From the NCBI GenBank assembly GCA_002499085.1, contig DAKD01000026.1, positions 1-5,571 on the forward strand: 5,571 nucleotides of DNA, given 5' to 3'. The DNA is from Methanomassiliicoccales archaeon UBA280. GTDB lineage: Archaea; Thermoplasmatota; Thermoplasmata; SG8-5. Positions 1-5,512 of this stretch are shown one piece after another. The notes beneath the pieces are model-generated. The model did no database searches. It was not told where the DNA came from and worked only from the letters and a program-made list of their open reading frames with translations. Positions within the stretch are counted from its first letter, which is position 1. Each line of letters begins with the position of its first letter. The translations under genes and the position numbers were made by a program.

Positions 1-126
1 GGAATTGCATAAAAACGCCCTTATCCGCAGACTTAAAAGTCGCGGTATGCGGGCGAGACCGCAGGTGAGGAACTCACCGAGGAAATAGACGAGTCCGCGA
101 AGCGGATTCGGCGAGAACATGTTCAA
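1..126. other. Left intergenic region with small hairpins
   Basis: This is the non-coding stretch downstream of mevalonate kinase. Four short inverted repeats are visible: GACTT/AAGTC (30-41), GCGGT/ACCGC (42-46 with 58-62), GGTGAG-GAA-CTCACC (64-78) and GTCCGC-GAA-GCGGAT (93-107, with one G-T pair). The last two have the same three-base loop and lie just after the kinase stop codon, so they could shape or protect the 3' end of the operon mRNA. No T-run follows them, so a classical terminator is not supported. A minus-strand reading frame is open from an ATG at 120 to the window edge, but it crosses these hairpins and a TATA-like box, and I do not call it a gene. Confidence 0.5.
32..39 (-). 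promoter_or_regulatory. Possible TATA box for the next minus-strand gene
   Basis: On the minus strand this reads CTTTTAAG, close to an archaeal TATA element. An ATG lies at 10-8, about 25 bases downstream, which would suit a leaderless gene continuing past the window edge. A second candidate, TTTTTATGC at 7-15, shares TTTTATGC with the promoter of the tubulin-like gene and would place the start just outside the window. Only one of the two is likely to be used. The GACTT/AAGTC palindrome makes the orientation ambiguous. Confidence 0.3.
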
Positions 127-1104
127 TCACCCAATCCTCGCCCTTATCACCATGTACCCCTCCGCCTCGCAGGCCTTCGCGGCTTTTTCCTGGCAGTTCG
201 GGCAGGTGAAAACCGCAACCATGTACCCGCCCATACCGCCGCCCGTCATCTTGGCGCCCAGGGCATGGTTCTTCCTGCACAGGTCGACCAAGTAGTCGAG
301 TTTCTCGTGGCTCACGCCTATCCTCTGGAGCAGCCTGTGGTTCTCGTCCATGAGCTTTCCCACTGCCTCGGCATCGCCGTTGGCCAGCGCGTCCTTTGCC
401 TTGGCCACTATCTGCTCTGCCTCGCCGAATATCCTGCCGTATTCCTCGGGGTTCTGCTTCAGCCTCTCTCTCACTCCGGCGACCGCTTCCTCGGTCCTGG
501 TGGTTATGCCCGTTGACACCATGATTATGTCGAGGGGCTTGCCCAGCTGTATCCTCTCAATGGTATTGGCGCCGCCCTGCATGTTCTTTCTGAAGTAGAT
601 TAATCCTCCGTAAGTGGAGCATGTGTTGTCTATGCCGCTCGGCGTGCCCGCGTAAGCCTTGTCCCCTTCCAGCCCGCACAGGTTTATCTGCTCGGCGCTG
701 AGATCGAGCCCAAAATGTTCGTTGACCGCTCTGGCCATTGCAACGCAACTCGCTGCCGACGCGCCGACGCCGGAAGCGCAGTACAGGTCGCCGCCCAGGA
801 TGACCTCCACCGGATTCCTGTCGAAGTCCACGTGCCACACCGCTTTGTTCATCAAATCGACCGATTTCCTCTGGGCTTCCTCGTATTTCTTTATGTAGCC
901 CTCCGCGGCAGGCCTTTTGTCGATTATGTGGAAACCCATTTCCCTGCCGGGCCTTTTGTCGACAATGTTGAACCCCAGTTCGGGGGCAGGCCTGAGCTCG
1001 GCCACTGTTTTTCTGGATATCCCCGATGCGATGCTCGGCTTGCCATGGACCACGAAATGCTCGCCGAACAGGATCACCTTTCCGTAACCGTAGCCTGTAG
1101 CCAT
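127..1104 (-). CDS. mvk: Mevalonate kinase (GHMP kinase family)
   Basis: It phosphorylates mevalonate with ATP to mevalonate 5-phosphate in the cytoplasm, feeding isoprenoid and archaeal ether-lipid synthesis. The 325 residues match the usual archaeal length of about 300-330. GHMP motif 1 is GKVILFGEH (8-16, with Lys9 as the likely catalytic lysine). The ATP-binding motif 2 is ASGVGASAAS (110-119), a variant of the common GLGSSAA. GTPSGIDNT (153-161) carries the likely catalytic Asp159. Motif 3 is KMTGGGMGG (285-293) in place of KLTGAGGGG. A CPNC pair (301-304) lies near the C terminus, but one pair alone does not show metal binding. Residues 41-66 are a tandem duplication of 13 residues. The ATG abuts the TGA of the upstream tubulin-like gene, which supports this start and translational coupling. 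Another GHMP sugar or isoprenoid kinase is possible but less likely, given the GEH and SGID context. Confidence 0.87.
   Translation of the reverse strand: MATGYGYGKVILFGEHFVVHGKPSIASGISRKTVAELRPAPELGFNIVDKRPGREMGFHIIDKRPAAEGYIKKYEEAQRKSVDLMNKAVWHVDFDRNPVEVILGGDLYCASGVGASAASCVAMARAVNEHFGLDLSAEQINLCGLEGDKAYAGTPSGIDNTCSTYGGLIYFRKNMQGGANTIERIQLGKPLDIIMVSTGITTRTEEAVAGVRERLKQNPEEYGRIFGEAEQIVAKAKDALANGDAEAVGKLMDENHRLLQRIGVSHEKLDYLVDLCRKNHALGAKMTGGGMGGYMVAVFTCPNCQEKAAKACEAEGYMVIRARIG
907..984 (-). repeat. Tandem 39-bp duplication inside mevalonate kinase
   Basis: Two adjacent 39-base units encode PELGFNIVDKRPG (residues 41-53) and REMGFHIIDKRPA (54-66). Eight of the 13 residues are identical, including GF, DKRP and the two isoleucines. 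The DNA has diverged at many positions, including codon third bases, so the duplication is not brand-new or an assembly artefact. It falls in the N-terminal region after SRKTVAEL, where family members vary in length, so it probably adds a surface hairpin or extends a loop. Confidence 0.75.
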
Positions 1105-2655
1105 TCAGATCACCTTATCCGGTTTGTACTCCTGCGTGAGCCAGTCCTTCCAGCCTATGTACTTTCCGAGCTCGCTGAGCCAGTCATTCGCGTCATAGAA
1201 GCTGAGCTCCCACATGTCCTCTGTCTTGTGCTCCTTCATTATGTCCTTCACGGATTTGAGCCAAACAGGGAAGTCCGAGGGTATCGCGCCGAAAATGAGC
1301 GTGACCAGGAGCCCGTCCTCGAAGCCCAGCTTCCTGTCGCCGGGCCTGGTGATCGGCTGTGGCTTGAGGTTGGCGGAATGGCTGATGACCCCAACCTTGC
1401 GGCCGTCCGCGCCGCCGACGAATTTCAGGCTGCCCGATAATTTGGGAAACCACTCGTCCGATATCAGGTCCCCGAACTCGTCGAAGTACCTGCTGCCCTC
1501 CGGATACACTGGGATGCAGTAAATGCTGGTTGCCCGGAACTCGAACATGCCTGACGGCGTGCCCGTGAACGTGAACGAATCCGGCAACCCCTCCTTCAAG
1601 TCGCCCTCGGCCTTCTCCATCCTGATGACGCCCTGCCTCATGTCCTGTATCACCGCCTCGGGCCCTCCCTTGCCCCAGCCCTCGGGGTCTATCCATAGAT
1701 GCGGGGTTACGACGGGCCTGTCGGCCTGGACGCCGGCCATTATGTCCGGGATGTCGATGGGGCCCATGGGCCAGTACTTCTGCATCCACTGCTGCTCCTT
1801 CTCTGTCGAGACAACGTACTTCAGGAACGGGTACAGGGCCTGCGAGAGTAATTCCATGGGGAAGGGGTTGAGGATCTCCTCGCGTATCTCCACGCGGTCC
1901 TGGCCTCCCTTGTAGCATTGGGCGAAATGGTCGTTGCTCATGGGAAAGAGCGCCACCCTGGAGTGGACGAACTCGTAGGACCTGTCGACGCGCTGCTCCG
2001 GCACCGTGGCCCTTATCGCCTCGCGGCACTCGAACGGTATCTCGTGATAGTCCTTCTCGGCTATGCGCCTGACAACCTTCAGCAGCTTTCCAAGGTTCGG
2101 CGCGACAGTCCTGGGGCCGTTCAGCGAGATGCTGGTAATTGTGGGCATCACCGTGAACACCCAGAAGACTGTCGACTGCGGCAGAACATAAGCCATCTGC
2201 TGTATGAGCTCCGGAGTCAGCCCGCCGCCTGTCCCGCCGTCGGCCGTGTGCATGAAGACCACTATCGCGGGCCCTATGTCCGCGACAGGCTTGTACAGTT
2301 CCTTGGCCAGTGTGCTCGAAACCTCCTCGTTCAACACTGCCTTGAGAGCCCGGCCCGGCTTGCCGCCCGCGCCGCGGGACATGCCCTTGATGCTGCCCGA
2401 GAGAGAGATCTTGCGGTCCTCGGGTATGTTCGTGTAAAAGCCTTTTGTCTTGGGGTCCGAACTGGTATCCACGATGAAAACATGGGGTTTCTGCTCACCG
2501 GCGCCTATCGCCTTCAGCAGGCAAGCATACCTGTCGAGCTGCGCATGCTTCGTGAGCTTGTCCAGTCCCTCCGAGAGTATCCTGGAGCCGCCGCCTCCGA
2601 CGCCGATAAGCACTATCGGCGGGAGCCTGCGGGTCTTTTCCTGGGTCAATTCCAT
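1105..2655 (-). CDS. Divergent tubulin/FtsZ-superfamily GTPase
   Basis: This is probably a GTP-dependent filament-forming cytoskeletal protein. The glycine-rich T1 loop IGVGGGGSR is at 17-25. The T4 tubulin signature is ADGGTGGGLT (138-147), a variant of FtsZ GGGTGTG. FPMSNDHF (237-244) resembles the T6 region. PIDIPDIMA (299-307) fits the T7 catalytic loop: Asp301 and Asp304 align with the two T7 aspartates of FtsZ, while its Asn is replaced by Pro299. GTP hydrolysis between subunits is therefore plausible. At 516 residues it is much longer than FtsZ or CetZ (about 350-400), with extra sequence between T6 and T7 and in the C-terminal half. No membrane segment is visible. It is not a standard FtsZ1, FtsZ2 or CetZ; the FtsZ-like families proposed for membrane remodelling, or Tubulin_2-type proteins, are candidates. 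The ATG at 2655 has an in-frame TGA two codons upstream and a TATA-like box about 28 bases upstream, fitting a leaderless start. GAGGT abuts the ATG, too close to act on it, but lies six bases before a TTG at codon 3, a possible alternative start. Confidence 0.8.
   Translation of the reverse strand: MELTQEKTRRLPPIVLIGVGGGGSRILSEGLDKLTKHAQLDRYACLLKAIGAGEQKPHVFIVDTSSDPKTKGFYTNIPEDRKISLSGSIKGMSRGAGGKPGRALKAVLNEEVSSTLAKELYKPVADIGPAIVVFMHTADGGTGGGLTPELIQQMAYVLPQSTVFWVFTVMPTITSISLNGPRTVAPNLGKLLKVVRRIAEKDYHEIPFECREAIRATVPEQRVDRSYEFVHSRVALFPMSNDHFAQCYKGGQDRVEIREEILNPFPMELLSQALYPFLKYVVSTEKEQQWMQKYWPMGPIDIPDIMAGVQADRPVVTPHLWIDPEGWGKGGPEAVIQDMRQGVIRMEKAEGDLKEGLPDSFTFTGTPSGMFEFRATSIYCIPVYPEGSRYFDEFGDLISDEWFPKLSGSLKFVGGADGRKVGVISHSANLKPQPITRPGDRKLGFEDGLLVTLIFGAIPSDFPVWLKSVKDIMKEHKTEDMWELSFYDANDWLSELGKYIGWKDWLTQEYKPDKVI
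1108..1114 (-). promoter_or_regulatory. Ribosome binding site of mevalonate kinase
   Basis: GGTGATC on the minus strand matches the complement of the 16S rRNA 3' end. It lies within the last codons of the tubulin-like gene. The GGTGAT core ends four bases before the kinase ATG, with the upstream TGA in between. This arrangement indicates translational coupling or reinitiation and fixes the kinase start. Confidence 0.7.
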
Positions 2656-2680
2656 ACCTCAAGCCTTGATGGTGGCACAG

Positions 2681-2688
2681 CATAAAAG
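2681..2688 (-). promoter_or_regulatory. TATA box of the tubulin-like gene/mvk operon
   Basis: The minus strand reads CTTTTATG in the 60-base gap after copA. The TTTTA core lies about 28 bases before the ATG at 2655. With the usual archaeal TATA-to-start distance of about 26 bases, transcription would begin within a few bases of that ATG and give a leaderless or nearly leaderless mRNA. No clear BRE is visible upstream. Confidence 0.55.
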
Positions 2689-2715
2689 CGATTGGGTGGA
2701 CATCCCGGGGAACCC

Positions 2716-4926
2716 CTATTTTTTCGCGGGCGGGGCATAGCCCCTGAGAAGCAGCGAGAGCGAGATGACAGTTACGGAGCTCAGGGCCATGGCCAGGCCT
2801 GCGAGCTCGGGCTTGAATTCCCAGCCCCACAGCGGGTAGAGGGCGCCTGCGGCGACAGGTATGAGCGCGGCATTGTATGCGAAGGCCCAGAACACGTTCT
2901 GCTTTATCCTGGACATGACCTTTCTGCTCAGCTGGATTGCGGCAGCGGCATCCAACAGGTCCCCCTTCACCAGGACGATGTCGCCGCTCTCGATGGCTAT
3001 GTCTGTGCCCGTGCCGACTGCGATTCCCACATCTGCTCTCGCCAGCGCCGGCGCGTCGTTTATCCCGTCCCCGACGAAGGCCACAACTTTTCCGGCCCTC
3101 TGCAGCTTCATGACCTCCGTGGCCTTGCGGCCCGGCAGGATGCCTGCCCGTATCTTGCGGATGCCGAGCCTGGCTCCTACAGCTTTTGCTGTCCTGGGGT
3201 TGTCGCCCGTGACCATGATTATCTCCATGCCCATCCTCTTCAGGACCCTGACAGCCTTCGGTGTGCTTTTCTTGACCCTGTCCGCTATGCCGATGACGCC
3301 TGCGAGCCTGCCGCCTACAGCCACAAGAACTGCGGTCTTGCCCTCGCCCTCCAGCCTCTCGAGCGCCCCGTGTCCGGTCTGTATGCTGTGGCTTGCCATG
3401 AACTCCCTGTTGCCCACCAGCACAGCCCTGCCATTCACGTTTGCGGTTATGCCAAGGCCCGGCTCGGTTATGAAATCCGAGGCTTGGGGAACCATGATCC
3501 CGACTCGGTCGGCTTCCCTGACAATGGCCTCGGCGAGCGGATGCCGCGAGCCCCTTTCCGCGGCAGCAGCCAGAGCGAGTATTTCCTGTACCGTCATGCC
3601 CGCCGGCACTACGTCTGTGACATCAGGCCTTCCCGCAGTCAGCGTGCCTGTCTTGTCCAGCATCACGGCCGTCACCCGGGAGGCGGTTTCCAGGGACTCG
3701 CCGTTCCTTATCAGTATGCCCAGCTCCGCACCCCGGCCGATGCCCACTGTAACGGCAGTCGGTGTCGCCAGCCCGAGAGCGCACGGGCATGCGACAACCA
3801 GCACGGAAATCAGTACGGTGAGCGAGAACATGAGTGTGTCAGCAACTCCGTAAACGCTGGCCAGCACGAAGTACCAGGCCAATGATGAAATTATCGCGAC
3901 CGCGAGCACGAAGGGAATGAACCATGAAACCGCTCTGTCGGCAATCCTCTGGACAGGCGGCTTGGAGCCCTGCGCCTCCCCGACCATGCGGATTATCCTG
4001 GCCAGGACAGTGTCGCTGCCCACCTTGGTCGCCTTGACCCAGAGCATACCGTTCGTGTTGAGCGTCCCGCCTATCACCCTGTCACCGGGTTTCCGGAGCA
4101 CCGGGATCGGCTCGCCCGTGAGCATCGATTCATCGACATGGCTCTGCCCTTCCGCAACCTGGCCGTCAGCGGGTATGCTGTCGCCCGGCTTGACGAGCAT
4201 CATGTCCCCGACAATGACCTGGCCTATCGGGATTCTGACCTCCTTCCCGTCCCTGATCACTGTGGCATCGCCGGCCTGGAGCTTCATCAGCGCCTTTATT
4301 GCGTCCGTGGTATGGCCCTTGGCCCTTGCCTCCAGATACCTGCCAAGCATGAGGAACGCAGCCAGAAAGACTGCTGACTCGTAGAACATGAAATGATGGG
4401 TGAGCACGATCCCGAAGGTCCCCATGACGCTTGACGCGAAAGCCACGCCGATGCCCATCGAGTACATCACGTCCATGTTCAGGCTGCGGTTCCTCAGCGC
4501 CCTGTATCCGGCGCCGAATATAGGATAGCTCACGTAGACGAACACCGGAGCGGCAATTATCAGAGAGCAGTAAGCCAGTTCGGGCTGCGGCATGCCCGAG
4601 TACATCAGGGCCATGAGGATGCTGCCGACCGCCATGCCTATGACGGCTTTTGCCAGCCTGGAACCGAGCTCTTTCTGCCTGGCCTCATCCGAGCCGGGCA
4701 CTGAATCCAGGTCCGAGCCCAGATATTGATAGCCTGCGCCTTCGATGGCTTTCTTCATGTCGGAGGGATTCGCCCTCTTCGGGTCAAATGTTACCCTGGC
4801 CTTCTCGGAAGCGAGGTTGACCTCTGCGGAGCTGACGCCGTCCAGCTTCCCGAGGGACTCCTCCACGGCCTTGGAGCACATGGCGCAGGTCATGCCGCCT
4901 ATTCTGATGTCTGTTTTCTCTTCCAT
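2716..4926 (-). CDS. copA: Cu+-exporting P1B-type ATPase CopA
   Basis: It pumps Cu+ (and probably Ag+) out across the cytoplasmic membrane using ATP, for copper detoxification. Numbered from the ATG at 4926, it has 736 residues. There is one N-terminal heavy-metal-associated domain with GMTCAMC (Cys14 and Cys17). About eight membrane helices are visible, near 91-111, 117-137, 154-176, 181-196, 333-356, 367-392, 676-696 and 706-728. The actuator motif is TGE (270-272), the metal-site motif is CPC (380-382), and the phosphorylation motif is DKTGT (Asp424). The nucleotide-binding domain has HP (462-463), TGD (573-575) and GDGIND (619-624). YN (684-685) and MxxSS (713-717) in the last two helices are the Cu+-type signature. 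It appears complete and intact. A TTG at 4935 in the same frame, preceded by GGGGAG, would add three residues. I chose ATG because the TATA box points to transcription starting near 4929. No copper chaperone or regulator is adjacent. Confidence 0.95.
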   Translation of the reverse strand: MEEKTDIRIGGMTCAMCSKAVEESLGKLDGVSSAEVNLASEKARVTFDPKRANPSDMKKAIEGAGYQYLGSDLDSVPGSDEARQKELGSRLAKAVIGMAVGSILMALMYSGMPQPELAYCSLIIAAPVFVYVSYPIFGAGYRALRNRSLNMDVMYSMGIGVAFASSVMGTFGIVLTHHFMFYESAVFLAAFLMLGRYLEARAKGHTTDAIKALMKLQAGDATVIRDGKEVRIPIGQVIVGDMMLVKPGDSIPADGQVAEGQSHVDESMLTGEPIPVLRKPGDRVIGGTLNTNGMLWVKATKVGSDTVLARIIRMVGEAQGSKPPVQRIADRAVSWFIPFVLAVAIISSLAWYFVLASVYGVADTLMFSLTVLISVLVVACPCALGLATPTAVTVGIGRGAELGILIRNGESLETASRVTAVMLDKTGTLTAGRPDVTDVVPAGMTVQEILALAAAAERGSRHPLAEAIVREADRVGIMVPQASDFITEPGLGITANVNGRAVLVGNREFMASHSIQTGHGALERLEGEGKTAVLVAVGGRLAGVIGIADRVKKSTPKAVRVLKRMGMEIIMVTGDNPRTAKAVGARLGIRKIRAGILPGRKATEVMKLQRAGKVVAFVGDGINDAPALARADVGIAVGTGTDIAIESGDIVLVKGDLLDAAAAIQLSRKVMSRIKQNVFWAFAYNAALIPVAAGALYPLWGWEFKPELAGLAMALSSVTVISLSLLLRGYAPPAKK

Positions 4927-4950
4927 GCGGTTCAATCATTCTCCCCGGGG

Positions 4951-4958
4951 TTAAAATA
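4951..4958 (-). promoter_or_regulatory. TATA box of copA
   Basis: The minus strand reads TATTTTAA, preceded by TC. Its TTTTA core lies 26 bases before the ATG at 4926. The predicted transcription start falls near 4929, giving an almost leaderless mRNA and placing the TTG at 4935 upstream of the transcript. No obvious metal-responsive operator palindrome overlaps the box. The only nearby symmetric element is CCCCGGGG at 4943-4950, directly downstream, which could be an operator, but this is weak. Confidence 0.55.
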
Positions 4959-5013
4959 GATTGCACCGGAATACTGAAATCATGGGCATTTAATTGCTGC
5001 ATGCCCCGCCTGT

Positions 5014-5096
5014 GCAACGAATTGCGGGCGAAATCGAATACTGGCAATTCGTCTCACTCGCATTGATGCTGGAATCTGCTATTGGCTACAATGCTC
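5014..5096 (+). repeat. Intergenic hairpin repeat, copy 1
   Basis: On the plus strand the unit starts with GCAACGAATTGC, has an 18-base loop, then GCAATTCGTCTC, CTCGCATTGATG, and ends with ATTGGCTACAATGCTC. The first and third parts form a 9-bp stem (5017-5025 with 5044-5052). Copy 2 carries the same order of elements on the opposite strand. Copy 3 shares the first hairpin and GTCTCACTCGCATTG (5051-5065) with one difference. Confidence 0.6.
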
Positions 5097-5192
5097 GTAA
5101 GGGTGGGGTTTCGATGTCTTGGCATTTCAGTGCGCTGGATAAGCATTCTGGGGCAAACACGAGATCTGTTTTGGAAAACCTCGGGGCTGCGA

Positions 5193-5237
5193 GCATTGGA
5201 TACAATGCGAGCGAGACCAATGCAGAGCATTGGTTGC
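5193..5237 (-). repeat. Intergenic hairpin repeat, copy 3 (short)
   Basis: On the minus strand it reads GCAACCAATGC, a TCT loop, GCATTGGTCTC, then GCTCGCATTG, and finishes in a second hairpin, CATTG/CAATG. The 15 bases GTCTCGCTCGCATTG (5203-5217) differ from copy 1 at one position. The main stem has a C-G pair where copies 1 and 2 have G-C, a compensating change that keeps the stem intact. Confidence 0.55.
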
Positions 5238-5260
5238 GGCCCCGGGGATGTCGGGTACTT

Positions 5261-5328
5261 GAGCTTTGTAGCTCAATGGCAATTAATTTCATCAAAGCGA
5301 AAGAGACGAATCGTTTACGATTCGTTGC
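5261..5328 (-). repeat. Intergenic hairpin repeat, copy 2
   Basis: On the minus strand it reads GCAACGAATCG, a short loop, CGATTCGTCTC, then TCGCTTTGATG, ATTGCCATTG and AGCTACAAAGCTC. Compared with copy 1, the 21 bases from ATTCGTCTC through TTGATG match at 18 positions, and GCTACAA-GCTC matches at the end. The inner loop has shrunk from 18 to about 4 bases while the stem is kept. Its last part forms its own hairpin, TTGAGCT/AGCTCAA. Confidence 0.6.
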
Positions 5329-5353
5329 TCGCCTGGCGCAGATAAGCCAGGTG

Positions 5354-5361
5354 AAAAAAAA
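5354..5361 (-). terminator. T-run terminator of tRNA-Ser
   Basis: Eight consecutive T residues on the minus strand begin two bases after the discriminator base of the tRNA. This is the typical archaeal oligo-T terminator. The CCTGGC/GCCAGG hairpin comes after the T-run in the direction of transcription, so it is not needed for termination. Confidence 0.7.
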
Positions 5362-5362
5362 G

Positions 5363-5478
5363 CGCCGAGGAGGAGAATCTCACTGCCCGGGTTGGCTGAA
5401 CCCGGGCATTTTGAACTCCCGAGGTGAGACACCACCGGTTTTCGAGACCGGCGCCATACCGGGCTTGGCTACCTCGGC
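5363..5478 (-). tRNA. tRNA-Ser (anticodon CGA), with T-loop intron
   Basis: This tRNA decodes UCG. The acceptor stem pairs GCCGAGG (5472-5478) with CCTCGGC (5364-5370). The D-arm is GCC/GGC. The anticodon stem CCGGT/ACCGG encloses loop CTCGAAA, with anticodon CGA at 5442-5444. The long variable arm GGTG-TCT-CACC is the class II hallmark of tRNA-Ser. The T-stem GGGAG (5416-5420) pairs with CTCCT (5371-5375), including one G-U. The discriminator is G, as in archaeal tRNA-Ser, and CCA is not encoded. The gene is 116 bases; removing the intron at 5377-5409 leaves 83 and a normal T-loop, TTCAAAT. A weak TATA-like CTATACC lies about 40-46 bases upstream, inside the palindrome at 5513-5571. A T8 terminator follows. 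Without the intron the T-loop would not close, so the intron is needed to explain the gene. Confidence 0.9.
5377..5409 (-). other. 33-base tRNA intron at position 59/60
   Basis: The intron has a 10-bp hairpin, TGCCCGGGTT (5399-5408) with AACCCGGGCA (5384-5393), and a 5-base loop. T-loop bases TTCA (5412-5415) pair with intron TGAG (5379-5382), including one G-U, to form the 4-bp central helix. This leaves a 3-base bulge AAA (5409-5411) on one side and ATT (5376-5378) on the other. Cutting after the second base of each bulge, as archaeal tRNA endonuclease does, gives exactly a 7-base T-loop. One unpaired G (5383) makes the motif slightly relaxed. The boundaries are inferred from the fold and could shift by one base. 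Confidence 0.8.
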
Positions 5479-5512
5479 AACAAATTGCGAATGATTTCGT
5501 TGGAAGCGGAAA

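Larger units (their letters stand above)
4979..5353. other. Hairpin-rich non-coding region between tRNA-Ser and copA
   Basis: About 375 bases hold no convincing gene. Perfect or near-perfect inverted repeats occur throughout: GGGCAT/ATGCCC (4984-5006), ACGAATTGC/GCAATTCGT (5017-5052), GCATTG/CAATGC (5193-5208), ACCAATGC/GCATTGGT (5216-5234), TTGAGCT/AGCTCAA (5259-5276), ACGAATCG/CGATTCGT (5306-5325) and CCTGGC/GCCAGG (5332-5351). Several belong to a repeated unit annotated separately. The two outer copies are inverted relative to each other, so 5047-5067 can also pair at long range with 5291-5311. The region could be a structured non-coding RNA, a decayed miniature mobile element or an intergenic repeat cluster. 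I recognise no RNase P, SRP or C/D guide RNA signature. Confidence 0.55.

Noticed and set aside
1..120. Minus-strand open frame starting at ATG 120, six bases after the mevalonate kinase stop and open to the window edge
   Set aside because: Forty codons without a stop is not unusual at this GC content. The frame crosses stable hairpins and a TATA-like box, and the arginine- and leucine-rich product is not recognisable. It could still be the N terminus of a third operon gene.
2707..2716. GGGGAACCCC palindrome at the copA stop codon as a terminator
   Set aside because: The loop would be only two bases and no T-run follows on the minus strand.
2692..3885. Long plus-strand open frame opposite copA
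   Set aside because: It is antisense to a clear full-length P-type ATPase and arises from the GC-rich codon pattern of that gene.
5014..5328. CRISPR array
   Set aside because: The copies are in mixed orientations, unevenly spaced and diverged, with no regular spacers and no cas genes.
4979..5353. RNase P RNA, SRP RNA or box C/D guide RNA
   Set aside because: I could not find the conserved core motifs of RNase P or SRP RNA. A TGATGA C-box-like match on the minus strand near 5290-5295 has no D box at suitable spacing.
4994..5494. Plus-strand open frame of 166 codons
   Set aside because: It runs antisense through the whole tRNA gene and its intron, and its only internal similarity (two IGYNA segments) comes from the DNA repeat units. 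It resembles no protein family.
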